Assembly (NCBI RefSeq): GCF_949628215.1 | Contig: NC_134279.1 | Coordinates: 59,007,766 to 59,071,765, forward strand | Direction: 5' to 3' | Length of the DNA: 64,000 bases | Origin: Phalacrocorax aristotelis | Lineage: Eukaryota > Chordata > Aves > Suliformes > Phalacrocoracidae | Shown: positions 25,827 to 38,661 of the stretch, one piece after another | Position numbering within the stretch: position 1 is the first letter of the stretch | How the letters are laid out: each line of letters begins with the position of its first letter | Position numbers and translations under genes: made by a program | The notes under the pieces: generated by a model | The model's input: only the letters and a program-made list of their open reading frames with translations | Told to the model about the DNA's origin: nothing | The model's database searches: none

Positions 25827-28800
25827 AGGTGTGGGAAAAGGGGCCATGAAGATCCAGAACTTGTATGCCTCATTTCAACTATACTACTTTTTTTTTTCCC
25901 CCCACAAACAAGCAAGAAAACAACCACCTTTAAGATTAGTATAAATGCATTGCATCATATGGGATAGCAGCTTCAGGAAGCACTTTTACACCTTATCACA
26001 GACTGCTTAACACAACTATCATTATAGTTTTACATCTGTCAGGAATTGAAATGATCTCTTCTTTGATGAACTATGACAGATTTCTTCTCCTTAACTGTAA
26101 CAATGGAAAGTAGTTCAGCAACTGCAGGGAAGATTGGATTCCTTCATAACTACAACTGTGTGTAGTCCAAAACACATAAAAATCGAGGTTTTAGCTTTTA
26201 GTGTTCTCGTCGTTTAGTGGCATACGTAATAACCTCAGGATAAGAAAGCCTAAGAAAGCTCCATTCTTAGTTGAAAACAGGAGAACAGAGCTACCGCATG
26301 GATGATGACCTATTAGCCACATACTTTCTGTAACCATATTTCTCAGTTGTGTTTACTCAGAAGTCTTTTTAAAAAAAATGCAATTAAACAAAATGCATGT
26401 AAAAATACAATGAAGTCGTCCTCATTTAAATCAACTTTTCAAGGAAGAGAAGTTTCATTTGGATTACCACCATCTACCATGCTCTTTCACCCCAGACCTA
26501 CAAGGCACTGCAGCCTTAAATAGGAATAAATATCACAATATAGCACATTATTTTGCATGCTAACTCTAAGGACTGAACAGTAGTAAAAAAAAAACCAGGT
26601 TGATACTCTGTCATACTTCAACAAACACTGTACTGCTGGAATGTATTTAATATAAATGCAAAGTTTCTTGGCATTCATCTCTTTTTAACAAAATAAACAC
26701 CTTGCAAAGTCAACAGCATAAATACTCCAATGTCTGCGTTTGTTATTTCTAAAGAAAAACAGTTAATACTAAATCAACACAGTTAACTAGAAGTCAGAAT
26801 GCTAGGGTTTTTTTCTAATGTTAAGATGGGCTAAAAGTACGGTTTTTCAGAGCACAAATTTAGCAGCCTCAGAAGGTCTCCTCATCTACCCCAGATCGTT
26901 CTGTATGTTACCGTTCTGCATGTTTCATCACCCTTTTCCAGCCATTCTGTCTATGTTTCCTTCTCCTGTCATCCTTACCTTAATTTACACACAAATTGCA
27001 CCAGAAATTATACCATCATGCTGCTGGTGTTAATGTCCTTTAAGTTTACACCAAGGACTAGGTTTTACTTCAAGACCATGAAGTATTTATGTACATGCTT
27101 AATTTAGACCTAAAAATAGTTCTGTTCATCTCAACAGACCTATTCCCAGCCATAAAATTAAGCATATGTTACAGCCAAAGATTGTCCGTTCTCTCAGCCC
27201 ATCCATGTCTGCCCTGACTCCACCACTCGGAATTCTGGCACCTCCACCCATCTCTGGTTGCCACCATGCAGATCATCCCTTCTAAAACTTGGCGGCTCTG
27301 CAGACGCCATACCCATTTACCATTTGTATTAGTACAGTAGGCTTGAACAAGCTTCCTCTTCCTCCCTAGTGCCTGACCAATTAACTCACAAACAGCTTCT
27401 TCAAAGCAAATGCTTATTTCACCTTTGATCCAAGAGAGAATAGAAAAGGTATAAAAATAAAGCCGTCCACTAATTTCCTTCCACCTAAACTTTGATCTTC
27501 CCTTGACAGCTCTAAGTGGCATTCAACTCCATTACTCTGGGCTGGGAGAAGACTGCCAGGCTTTGCTTTGCACACAGGCTGAACATCTCCAGTCTTTCTC
27601 CCATTGCTCACGGACAACTGGGACAACTCGTCTTCCTCCCCGCCATCGGCATCTTCTGAAGGATCTCTGTTGCCCTTGCACTCAAGGCTAAGAAGAGCTT
27701 CAGTGGCACTCCTCAGCTAACAGCTTTGCTGCTGTCTGAGAAGCGTTAATATTCTCCAAACTGTATCTTAATGTTGCCACTGTTTAACCTGCTTTGATTT
27801 AGCTGTATTTGCTCCGTCAGCATAAAATCAGCCAGGCAAACTGTAGCACATATGATATTTACACAAACCACACTAATAAATCTAACCCCACCTTTTATAC
27901 TAAGAGATGCCAGACTGACTCACTGATGTGAAAAACACACAGGGGAACGAACATACGTGTGCTCTTTTTCCTCAACTTCTCTGTCACTGTGATCAACCTG
28001 GCCACTTCACACAAGACGGAAGATGGCTTAAAAAACATGCAACGCTACACTCAGTCTTGTTCTAGCAAAATCTGATATGGTGTTTTAAAAAAAAGAATAT
28101 ATATATTGGGCTCTTGTTCTCCCAAATTAGGTTGTATACTCATCTTTCTGTGTCACCAGAAACTAAAACGGATGCCTTCAGAGGGAAGTCAGGGTGATGG
28201 CAGGACAGCATGAAGGGGACAGCTACAAAAATTAGTACTTCTGCCATTCTGGGCCCCGGGTTCTCCCTACACGAAGGCACATGAAGGCAGCTGTGCATCA
28301 TGCAGGACAGTATTCCTCAAAACTCACCTTCTCTCAAGAGAGCAAAGACTTTATCACAAGGACAAGGTACAGGCTCTGTATGCCAGTTGGGGTAGATGGG
28401 GCCAGGTCACCTTTGAGGATAGGAAGGAGAATCTTGTGGGGTAGAGAGAACAGACTGTGTTATTAACCTGGGAGGGTGGGCCACTGGAAATCAGGTTTTG
28501 GCAGCTGTGGGGAAACCAGGCAGATTTGGGATGGACTCAGACTAACAGAGAAAAAGGGCAAAGAAGGGAGAGAGATTGGTGTAAACCAAAAGAACACACA
28601 CAAATGAGAAAAAAGAGAAGAGTTATCCTTCTTCTGTTGTTTCTTCTGGCCTGGACTAAATTCAATACAGACATGGAGCCAAAAGTTTTACACTCTTGTT
28701 CAGAACATGGGTAACTATTGACCCAAGCAATCTTTCACTCTCCTCCAGCTCTTCCCTGGTTTGGTAGCAGGTGGAGTGCTGGCACTCACAGCAGAACTCA

Positions 28801-31099
28801 CGAGCTTAGAAGAGGTGTCAAGCACAGAAGCAGTTGGAGCTTCCACACATCAGTGATTCAATGAGGAGTTTGACCTGTGAGCTGTTGAACAGAACAACTT
28901 CCCCAGCTTCCTCAAACTTTGCAGTTCATCTGAGAGACAACCGTGCAGTTACTGCACATCAGGCTGCTGACATGATAGCAGCTTTTTCTGTAAGTCAGTT
29001 TTCTTTCTCCCCTCCAAGAAGCTAAGCAAAAATTCCAGTGATATAGCATGGTCTTGTGAAAAACAGCTGGTCTTAAAGAGCACAAATTTGTCCAGCTCTT
29101 CTCTACCCGGCATTAGTGGTGAACCCTGCTGACAAATGGAACCAGAGGCACTGGTGCTGACTGCACTTCACCACTGATTATTTTAGCAGAAATATCATAC
29201 TACTTAAGGATTATGAGGAGCCCTGGCTTGCAGCCAGAGCTCTGGAACGCAAGCCAGAACTAAATACCACTCCCCTCCCTCTCTGTCTGATCCCTGACCG
29301 AGATTTACATTGTCTTCGCTCATGCTGACAGATTTCTCTATCCACCCAGCAGGATCTATAGAAAAACACAAATAAGAACATGTATTAGGTATGTCATGAT
29401 ATGGTCACTGCTGAGAAGAGGTCCTTTTATGTTTCCGTCAATATGCATGAAATTACTTTCTTCTCAGGTATCACAACACAGCATCTACCAGATCGTTCTG
29501 TGGGGCAGCTAGTTGCAAGCTTTATCTTTTTTCTTGAGGTTGCAAACAACATTTTTGGCCATTTTTCTATAGTTAAATAAGATTGTTTAGATATCATACC
29601 ACAGGTTGCTCTCAGTTTTCAAATAGTTCGAATTTCACTCACACTGGCACATGGAATCATGATGCGCCCTTCTGTTGCAAGAATGTTCTTTTTATCTCAT
29701 AGCTACTTATTATCTGCTGTTTCCTTCCGGAGCTACGACTTGCTGTGGGCAACAGCACATGCAAGTCCAGAAGTCAATTCACCTCAGAAATTATTTTTAA
29801 TTTCCATTCTTTTCTCACACACATGCATTAAGTGCTGACTTTTAAAAGATTCTTTTCAATGCCATCAGCAGCTTCACACGTGGCTCTCAGTAATGTTCCA
29901 TCACGTACTCTGAGCAAATAATTTGTTTTCGTGGTAATAATCACACCTGAAATATTTACCAATACAGCCAGTATTTCTATCACTCCTCAAATAGGTTAAA
30001 AAAAATAACTAGACTAGTAATTAAAAAAATCCAGCAAAATGGTAACATGCTCTTGAGTATAAACATACAAGTTTATAATCAACTATCAAATAAAGAAAAT
30101 AGCTCACTGTTCCTGCCCTTGACACCTATTGCTACTTCCTTAATAGAGTCCACAGAAATTAATATGCTGATAATTGAGGTGGTCTGAGTCAGCCTCATAC
30201 AGACCTGAACAAAATATTGGGCTGTTCTACCACTGCAATACACTAAAAAAAATCTCTGTAAAAGAAAGCTTCCTAGGTAAATTACATTCTGAATGCCATT
30301 CCTTTTTACCCAATTGCATATCCACAGCCAAAATACTTGCATCCAACTTTTCAGTTAAGTGCATTATAAAGTGAAAAAAGCGTTAAGTCATCTACATATC
30401 ATTGAATGTGCTTCACGTTCCTTCCAGCTGCACATTTTTCTCACCTGCATTTCTACTTCGGCATATTACCTATGGCTTTCAGCATTTCTGTAGAAAAAGA
30501 GATGACAAATTTCTATTTCAGCACTTACAGGTGTTAAAAGCCTAATAATATTCATCAGCTCAGAGGTATGTGCTATTCAGGAGATATATATTTTTATTAA
30601 TTTTGACCCATGATGTTCCATTCAATCTCTGGGCTTAACGGCAGGCACAAATTCCACCATCTGCACTGCTAAAGGTTCCTACAGCGGATCTGCCATATTA
30701 GCCTCTCTCCCAAACACAACACAGCACACAAAGGTCTCAATCTTTTCAAAGTGCACTATAAATAACTACATTTGTTTCATACCTCTCATGAACGCGGTTT
30801 CAAGAAATCACTCTCCTGTTAATTTAGTATGCGAATCTAAAGGGACATAAAAATACTGCGCCAATGTGTGGGGATTTTAAGGATAAACTCCGAGGCGTGC
30901 TGCTGTAGGAAAGGTTAGTTTCACCCCTCTGGGAAGAGTCGCTGTGTTGCTCTAAGGAGGAGCAGGTTCTGGGAGGAGCTACACCGGCGAGGTTGCAGTG
31001 ATGGGTGAGGAAGGTGCAGAGAAGAGCGGGTAAAAAGAACTAAAAGCAGACCATGGCACATTAGGTCAATCTCAGATTAAATTCAAGCAGGTCTTTTGG

Positions 31100-32420
31100 T
31101 TATTCTGGCGAGAAGCCAGCTCTTCCGGGACCCTGCGAGCTGAGAGACGCGGCACCGGCGCCCCGCCGCCCCCGTTCCCCCTCAAAAATACCGTCTCCAG
31201 AGCAAGTCCTGCGACTTCACCAGGGGCTCCGTCACGACCGACGGCGCGATCCCGCCGCGGCAGAGGGGAGGGCGGCAGCCCACCCTGCCCCTGCCCCAGC
31301 CGCTGGCGGGGAGCGGGGCCGCGGGCCGGACGCGGCAACCGCCTCACAGCCGTCCCGCCGGAGGGAGGGACGCTTGCGCCGCCTCAGAGCCCCAGTACAG
31401 CGCCGGGACCAGCCCGCGGCGGCGTGCCTGATTTCTCGCCTCAACTCTTTCACTTCCTTAAAGCTAAAAACCGCTCTTCCTCCCTCCCTCCCTCCCTGCA
31501 GAAACGCGGCTCGGCTCAGCCCGGCCAATGCCGTTCCCCCGCCCGCCCTCAGCGGGGGCACGGCGACCCCCACCCGCGGCCCGCTGCCCGTCCCCCGCCA
31601 GGCCCGGCGCCGGGGCCAGGGGCTGACTGGCCGCCGCCGCTTACCGCCACTCCGCCGCCGCAGGATGTGCTCGCTACGAGGAAGTGCCTTCGGCGGGCAG
31701 CCGCCGCGGGCCGCCGCCTGCCCAGCTCCCGCTGAGAGGAGGGGGGCAGAGAGCCGCTAACGGGCGCCGGGCCGGGGGAGGTGAAGCCACACCACCGCCT
31801 CAGGGCACCGGGGCCGGGCCAGGCGGGGGGGCTGTTCGCCGCCTCCTGCCGCCGCCCGCCCCGGTCAGGACGGGCCGCTCCGCCTCGGGCTGCCCGTGCC
31901 GCGCCGCCCCTACCTGCCGGTGCTCCTGGCGGGAGGAGGCGGGGGAGGCCGGACCGCACACCCGGCCGCCGCCGCTCGCCGCCTCCCTCCTCTCCTCCCG
32001 CCGCAGCCGGCGCGGGCGAAAATAGCAACAGGCGGCGGGTCCGCGTCCCGGAGGGGGGGGGGGGGGGGGGCAGGCGCCCGCCAGGGGCGGCCGGCCGGCG
32101 ACAAGCGCGCGCCCATGTCGCGACAGAGGGTGGCTGAGGCCCCCCGCCCCCGGCCCGTTTCCTCCCTTTCGAGGATTTCGGCGACGCCGCGCCGTGCGTC
32201 GGTCACAAACCCTCATCTCCCGCGGACAAGGTGACCACGTCGGCTTGCCCGGGCGGCCCGCGGGGCTGGAGGTGCGGCGGGACCCGTTTTCAAAGGGAAG
32301 TTCGCTCACAAAACTGGAACGAGCCCGGCACCTGCGGTCTGGAAGCAGGGAAGCCTCCCTCGGGTGTGGGCCCAGCCCTGGCCACGGGGCAGCCTTCTGC
32401 GGGCTCACCTTCTCTGAATC
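31100..32420 (-). promoter_or_regulatory. TBC1D1: CpG island, probable TBC1D1 promoter and non-coding first exon
   Basis: About 1.3 kb of very CpG-rich sequence lies 7-8 kb upstream of the TBC1D1 first coding exon. Minus-strand donor candidates that could end a 5'UTR exon are GGCG|GTAAGC (exon end 31645), GGCAG|GTAGGG (31914) and GAGAAG|GTGAGC (32409). An 18-base G run sits at 32053-32070. The many overlapping long ORFs on both strands are GC-bias artefacts. Assignment to TBC1D1 rests on position and strand; a divergent plus-strand transcript is possible. Confidence 0.75.
32053..32070. repeat. Poly(G) run, 18 bases, in the TBC1D1 promoter island
   Basis: An uninterrupted G18 on the plus strand (C18 on the gene strand). 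Such runs are prone to length error and can form G-quadruplex structures. Confidence 0.85.
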
Positions 32421-32458
32421 ACCTTCATGCCTTCCTCCATGCACGAGAAGCCACGCGT

Positions 32459-32488
32459 GCATATATATATAGGTGTATATATGTATAA
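32459..32488. repeat. (TA)n-rich microsatellite
   Basis: Degenerate TA/TG repeat directly beyond the upstream edge of the TBC1D1 promoter island. Confidence 0.75.
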
Positions 32489-35400
32489 ATCACTGTAAGA
32501 GTTGGCTGTAGTTGGTCTTTCAGTTGCTAGAGAGGGTAAGGAACGAATGGATCTGAAGACTTAATAATACCCCTCTGCAAGTGCTCTTTTCAGACGATCA
32601 AGGCACCCTACGTTCCCGTTCTGCAAACCACTTTTGTACTCAATCAATTCCAAGTCTTCTTGGCAGTATGACCACTGATTCGCTTTTAACTCTGCACGCA
32701 TTTGTAGGACCAGAGCTTTCTCAAGGAAATTTGCTCTGCTGCTGCACGTGTGCTATGCTGTGAGGGAAACAGTCAAGTAAGCTGCCAAATGCAAGCACAA
32801 CGTTGTCCCACATTATGAAAAACAAGTCACATTTTGGAATGTAAGCACAGCCCCTGCCTGCAAAGTGTGAGGTGGTTGTATCTACATGGCTCTTCTTGCT
32901 AGGTGTACTTTTACAGGATCATTGATGTGTGAATCAAAGTATGAAAGCAGCAGTTCCCTCAGAGTACTTGCTCCCAGTCTGTACTCAGTTCATGGTTTGC
33001 TGCTGCTTCTTCACCCTTGGGAATAGGAATGCCACCTCTCCGCAAACCGTCCTGACACATCTTTAAACCATCACTGCTAAGGACAACACTCTTACCCAGT
33101 TACCACCCGCCAACCTCAGTATCTGAGACAAGTGTGTCCTTTTGCTCATTTTAAGCCCGCTGCCCAAGCATTTCGTGCCTCCAGTAATCGTGTTACGGAA
33201 GATGGCAAACTGCAGTCCCCACCCAGACAGCTCCAGCACTTCAGCCAAGGCTCGTCCATTCCCAGATTACCAAACAATGATCTTAGGAAGCCTTTTTTAC
33301 TGCTTCATAATGAAACAGATAAGGATCCTACCGAACTATTTCTTGATGCTTGGAAAATCCCTGAACAACAGAAGCCAATACTAGAGCATCACAAATGCAA
33401 ATCCTTCTTCCTTCTCCTCTTTGATAGCTGAGAAAGAAATAGGACTCTGCTTGAACTCATTTGTGGGCCCCTCTAATTATTCTTGCTGTTATCTCTGGCT
33501 CACATGTTTTTATTCTTTGCCTAGCAGAGTTTTGGACAAATTACTCATGTTCTGATACAATATTTTATGGGCAAAGTGAAATGCCTTGGTTAATTGCTTT
33601 AAGAGTTCCATTTGGTTCCATTTTGAATAAAGTCCCTTTTTTTTCATTCAAGTAGACATCAAAATTTTCCTTACAGTTAATAAGAGACAAAACAAAACTA
33701 AAGTGTTTATAACTTGACTTAAACACTTTGAAAAACTATCCAGGAACAGTCACTCATCTGTTTAATCCAGCCAATCTTCTATAACGCTTATTGGTAAGGT
33801 GTAGTAAAAATGTAGTATCTGAGTACCTCAAAAAGAAAATAAATTTTAGTATAATATTTGCAACATTTTGTGATAGTTTTGTTTTATAATATTTTACCTT
33901 TTTTATTAAAACTAACTAAAAAATCCAAGTAATAAAAACACAAGACCTGTCAATGGTTTTAGAAGGTATTAGTCTGATATCTGTCACCAGCTCAACAACA
34001 GATGAAAATGCCATAATAAGAACAACATATTACTAGTGAGACAGAGTGGAGAAACACAGGGGTCACAGTAAGCATCTGGAGCAAACTCCACCATGTTCAG
34101 CAGCGCACACCTAGGTGACCGTTCATTTCAGTAATACAGACTTAAACCACTCCTATGGCAGAAATCAAATTGTTTGCAGAGAGGGTTTAGAAATTTTGCG
34201 CAAGAAAGGATTTAAAGCTTTATCAGGTGAAGCAAGGACAATTTAGGTATGAACACAGTTTGGTGTGACTGGTGATAACAAGGGAAGAAAACAACTCAGG
34301 ACAAAAGAGTGCTTCTGACTAGCCATGCAGTAAAGCTGTTCTTGCAGTAGAAGGGTTTTTTAAAGTTATGTAGCTCATGAGCTACAAAAGGTGATACGGA
34401 AATGTAGAAGATGGGATTGTGTGTAAAGTCACCTCGTTCTGGTTTTAGCACTTATCAGGTCTGCAAGATGCGGTCCCCTGGTCTCATGATTCAACATCCA
34501 CACTTTCCTGAAGATAGGTATTTAGGTGCTTTATTTGAAGAACTAAAAGGTCATTCTGTCTTTCATATCAGTTCATCCAGGTTGCAGGAAGACCAGTTTT
34601 TTTCTACTCAGCCTGAGAGTGTTCAGCCTGTCTCCCATGAAAGCTTCCTCATCACCAGCCTCCAGGCTACACTGGACAGCATTCCTTCTCTCTGCTTCCT
34701 GATGAAACTGGCTTATGTAGGGGGAAAAAGAAGTTTCATTTGTGAAAACAGGAAAACCAGAATGGGGATCATATGTTGCAGTCCCTAGAATGTAAACACT
34801 TCCATGTGTTCCAGGGACTGGGATCCCTGTATTCAGGTGAAAGCCCTGAGCACCAGACTTCCTAATGTTCAATTTTCTGAAACAGTAAATCTCTGTTCTT
34901 TTTTCCTTCATAGGCTACTTTGTCTTTACAGTAGGCTATTAACTAAAACATACTACCATCACAATAGCTTCTTCAGACTGAGGAGGAAAAATCAGCCTGG
35001 GCTTTCCACATCCTGCAAACACAATCTATAAACGAATATCAGTTTAACCATTATCTCTTTGTCCAGTCACACTTTAAAAAATGCAGAGAAAACCCCACTA
35101 TTGCCTTTGTACAGAACCTGAATATACAGGCTTGTGTGAGGCACGCTACGAGAACCTCTAAGCGATGAAGCCTCTCTTGTAGACTAAGGGAGAGAAGCAT
35201 CCACTCTCCTCATCCCATTTGGGGTAGGACCGTGGATGAATACAAATTGAGGCTCAATATGCCTGGCCATGGGTGAGGGCAGGACTTGGGGCTGCTGTGA
35301 CTGTGGATTCACCCTTTGAAGTACCACAAGGCAAACGGGAAGTTTTAAGTTTCCACCCAAGATGCTTTCAGAGTTCAAGTTGCTCCATAGCTGGGCAGCA

Positions 35401-38400
35401 GTTGAGCAGTAACATTTTGGATTATGAATTTGAATGCGGGCACCTGCATTGTTCTTCAGGTGCATTATAAGCCTCTGTGCTTTTTCCCTCTGGATTGCCC
35501 ATAATGATGAATTTCTATTGCTATTATATAAAACAGTCTAAGTTTTAACATTTGTGATTTGTTTCAGGTAAATCTGTTTAGTACCTTATTAAGGGCATGA
35601 TACTAACTCTTTTGCAGTCCTTTGCCTTCATTGAGCACTGGATGAAGTACTACATTCTTATCCAATGACATTGTACCTCCAGATGCTATTTATGTATCGT
35701 TCCAGGCATTCCATAAACAAAATTTCAATTATAACTGTTATAATAACACGCTTGCTTATTTCATATGCTGTAGGAATACATGCCAGTGACATTAGTTAGT
35801 GATTATCTTCATAGACAAGAGGCTTTCTTTTATCACTGATCATGATTAGAGTCAAGAAAGAGCTGAGCTACTGTTACAGATCCTGCCTGCTGCCTCTGTG
35901 TTTCTGCGCATTCAGATGTCATGATTAATCCTCCCTCCCCTTCATTCCCATAAATACATTTGAAAATTACTTACCAGTGATTGTGCAAGTATTTTAAGCT
36001 TTTCCTTTTGTTTGGAAGCTGCTGTTGCTATGCCATCATTTATATTACATTTTATTTAGGTGGGTGTTAGGATATGATTGGACAGTTTAATAGGCTCATC
36101 CCATTATGCACAGTGTTCTGATGGTGCATGACCTCATTTCAGTTACCTGGCAATCGCTGTACAAAAGAGAAACGTTGGCTTCCACTTGGAAGTTGAGCAG
36201 AAATACTATCTTTGATGACTCTGTGTGCTTACATAGTGCAAAGAAATACCGCGAAGGAAAGCAGTTCAGCTCAGTTTAATTACCTTTGATTACTTTTGTA
36301 CTTACGGGCAGAGAACAATTTCAGTGGTCATTATTTTTATTTGCAATTAATTTTTAGATTTTATTTTTGTATGGTGTCCAGGTGCCTTCACTCATGGAAT
36401 GCTGCAAGTTGCCAATCTTGTAAAGACTTATGCCGGTGCTTAGCTAACAAATGTTAATTTAGTATCATTTTAATGTTGCTATTCACAGTGACTGTTAAAC
36501 AAGAATATAAGGTTTGCTTACTGTTGGTATGCCAAAATAAACTCCACAACTACTAGAACTTTGAAAACAATAGTAAGCAGGAAACTTAATTTATAGAAAC
36601 TTTTTAGGTGAATTAGTTACAGGTTTAATCACATACTTTTACAATATGAAAATAATTTATGATATTTTAAATATTCTTTTATAGTGAATTCCAGTTGTCC
36701 TTGTATGATTTGTTGTATATGCAAAAGTCTCACATAAATTCTTCTGCAACTCAAGTGCAGTATTTGTATTTTTCATAACATGCTGTGGACTAAGTTCGCA
36801 GCCTGTATGGAAGTTGAAATGTATTTATTTCCATCCAGCAAAACTGCTTCATAAAGTTAACTGAAAAAAACCAAAAAATTCGGAGGTGGATTTAAGTTGT
36901 GACTAGTAAACAAACTAATAACCTTAAAGTGAAGTTCTTCAGTCTAATCTTAAAGCATTGCTATGCTTTTATTTTTTGGCAGAGCTTTTAGCACTCTGCT
37001 AATTTCTTCTCAGTCCAGAGGCTTTACCCCACTACCCCCATAGGCACGATTCCCTGTAGGATCAAATGTTTACATCTTTCATTGGAATTATGAGTATTCA
37101 TCTGTTAGAAAAAGCAGGCTCATTTTAACATGGTTTTGGTAACTTAGGGATGTGTCTTTCTCTAGGAGTAGCCAGGGATTCCCTTACACTTGGGTTCATC
37201 TGGGCTGCAAGTATTCTTTAGTCGTGGCAGTTGCCATTTCTGGATAAAATATTGGTGCCTGCGCTCCCAGTTCAAGGTTAGTTACTCACAAATTACATTT
37301 GTCTTGTTTTTTTAATGTCCATCCTGGGACTAATCATCTCTGAATAGGCTTCATTATCTTACACAACACTTTGATGGAGGAATTAGACCAGCTGTGAAGG
37401 AGCTGTAGTTTGGCACCCATTCCAACTCCCAATACAAACTTCTCTCCAATTTGCAATACTACTACTGCCTTTGTTTCAGTTCTTTATTTCAGTTCTAGAT
37501 CCTCTTCCTCTGATGCAAGACAAGGTTAGTAAAGAGGATAGCAACAAGTTTCATCTTGTAATTCTGTAGCTTGTCGTAATTGTTCAATCAGCTTGATAAA
37601 CCAGCATGTTTGTTTTTCTTTTGTTCCTCCCACCAGAGGTTGTGAACTTCTCTTTGGAACAGAGCAGGGAATGGAGCAATTAAATTCCTTGTCTGTGGGA
37701 AAACAGAATGGTACAGATTTGGCCATCATCTTGACCATATCTGTACTGTTTCTGAGAACGCTCTTAGGGATGTCTCAGTATACGTCAGCTCATCGTTGGC
37801 CCTGCTGCCAGACTTCTAAGAAACTTGCAGTTCTCCAACTGCATCTACTCAGTGCACAGCACACAATCTCTCATAGGCCTTTGCCAGATGGCTATAAAGG
37901 CCCTTCTGTCTTGCCTTATACCATATTCACCTGCTCCATAAGACCTTCTGTATGACCTAAAAAAAGGGGTGCTCTGCCTGATGACAATAAATCACAGTCT
38001 CGCTGTACCAGTACCTGGTACAGGTAACCAATTTAGGGGAACAGTTAGGTGGAATATGAGAGAAGGATGAGGAGGTTCCCTCTAAAGGCATAAACAAGGA
38101 GAATGGTGAAGGCAGAGACAATAGGGGCAGCAACATCATCACGGCCCTACTATCAGTATGTCTGCAGAATCAGCCAGGCAGCCACCCATCCACCCCTGCA
38201 CTACCAGGGACTGCCTGCTCCTGGAGAGATGACATCCCTTGGAGATCTCCATGAAGGACAGAGGTAGTAACTAATGCACCAAGGTGATACACAAGTAACA
38301 GCAACAGCTCAGCAGAAATGCAGCCCATCCAGGAACCTGAGGAATACACCAGGCCATCTGGTTCTCCTTAGTACACCTCAAGAGTGAAGCACCTTGACAG

Positions 38401-38661
38401 ACTGGCCAAAACTGAACACAGAGAGAGGTAACATTAGCAAAATCCAGACCCAGGCTTGGTATGTAGAGGCAGATGAAAAATAAACATGACTCTCTAGCCT
38501 GTGGAAATGTTCAGATAAATACAGAAAACAATAAAGAATATTTAGGACCTGTAACCCTACTGTCTTCCAACCTTCCCCATGAATTCAGTAAAGCATCCTT
38601 TACCACATTCTGTAACAAAAGAAATGAGAGACCTCCCACACTACAAATGAAAATAAAAAGA
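32489..38661. other. Intergenic region between PGM2 and TBC1D1, no gene seen
   Basis: About 6 kb of unique sequence. Plus-strand frames at 33132-33431 (99 codons) and 34411-34788 (125 codons) do not resemble known proteins and lack support. The AT-rich stretch at about 35900-36560 has dense TAATT/ATTA and TGATGACT-type motifs and might be conserved non-coding DNA. Confidence 0.6.

Larger units (their letters stand above)
24031..31099 (-). other. TBC1D1: TBC1D1 5' intron (intron 1)
   Basis: This is the intron between the promoter island and the first coding exon. It contains an ancient CR1 remnant (24590-25210), a G-rich run (24464-24485), a (TG)n microsatellite (25791-25826) and otherwise unremarkable AT-rich sequence. 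No second non-coding exon can be recognised by eye. Confidence 0.7.

Noticed and set aside
31072-32462. Many long frames (up to 220 codons) on both strands in the TBC1D1 promoter island
   Set aside because: GC-rich sequence lacks stop codons; the translations are low-complexity Arg/Pro/Gly and overlap each other.
34411-34788. 125-codon plus-strand frame in the intergenic region
   Set aside because: No resemblance to a known family, no promoter or splice context, and length is within chance for this much DNA.
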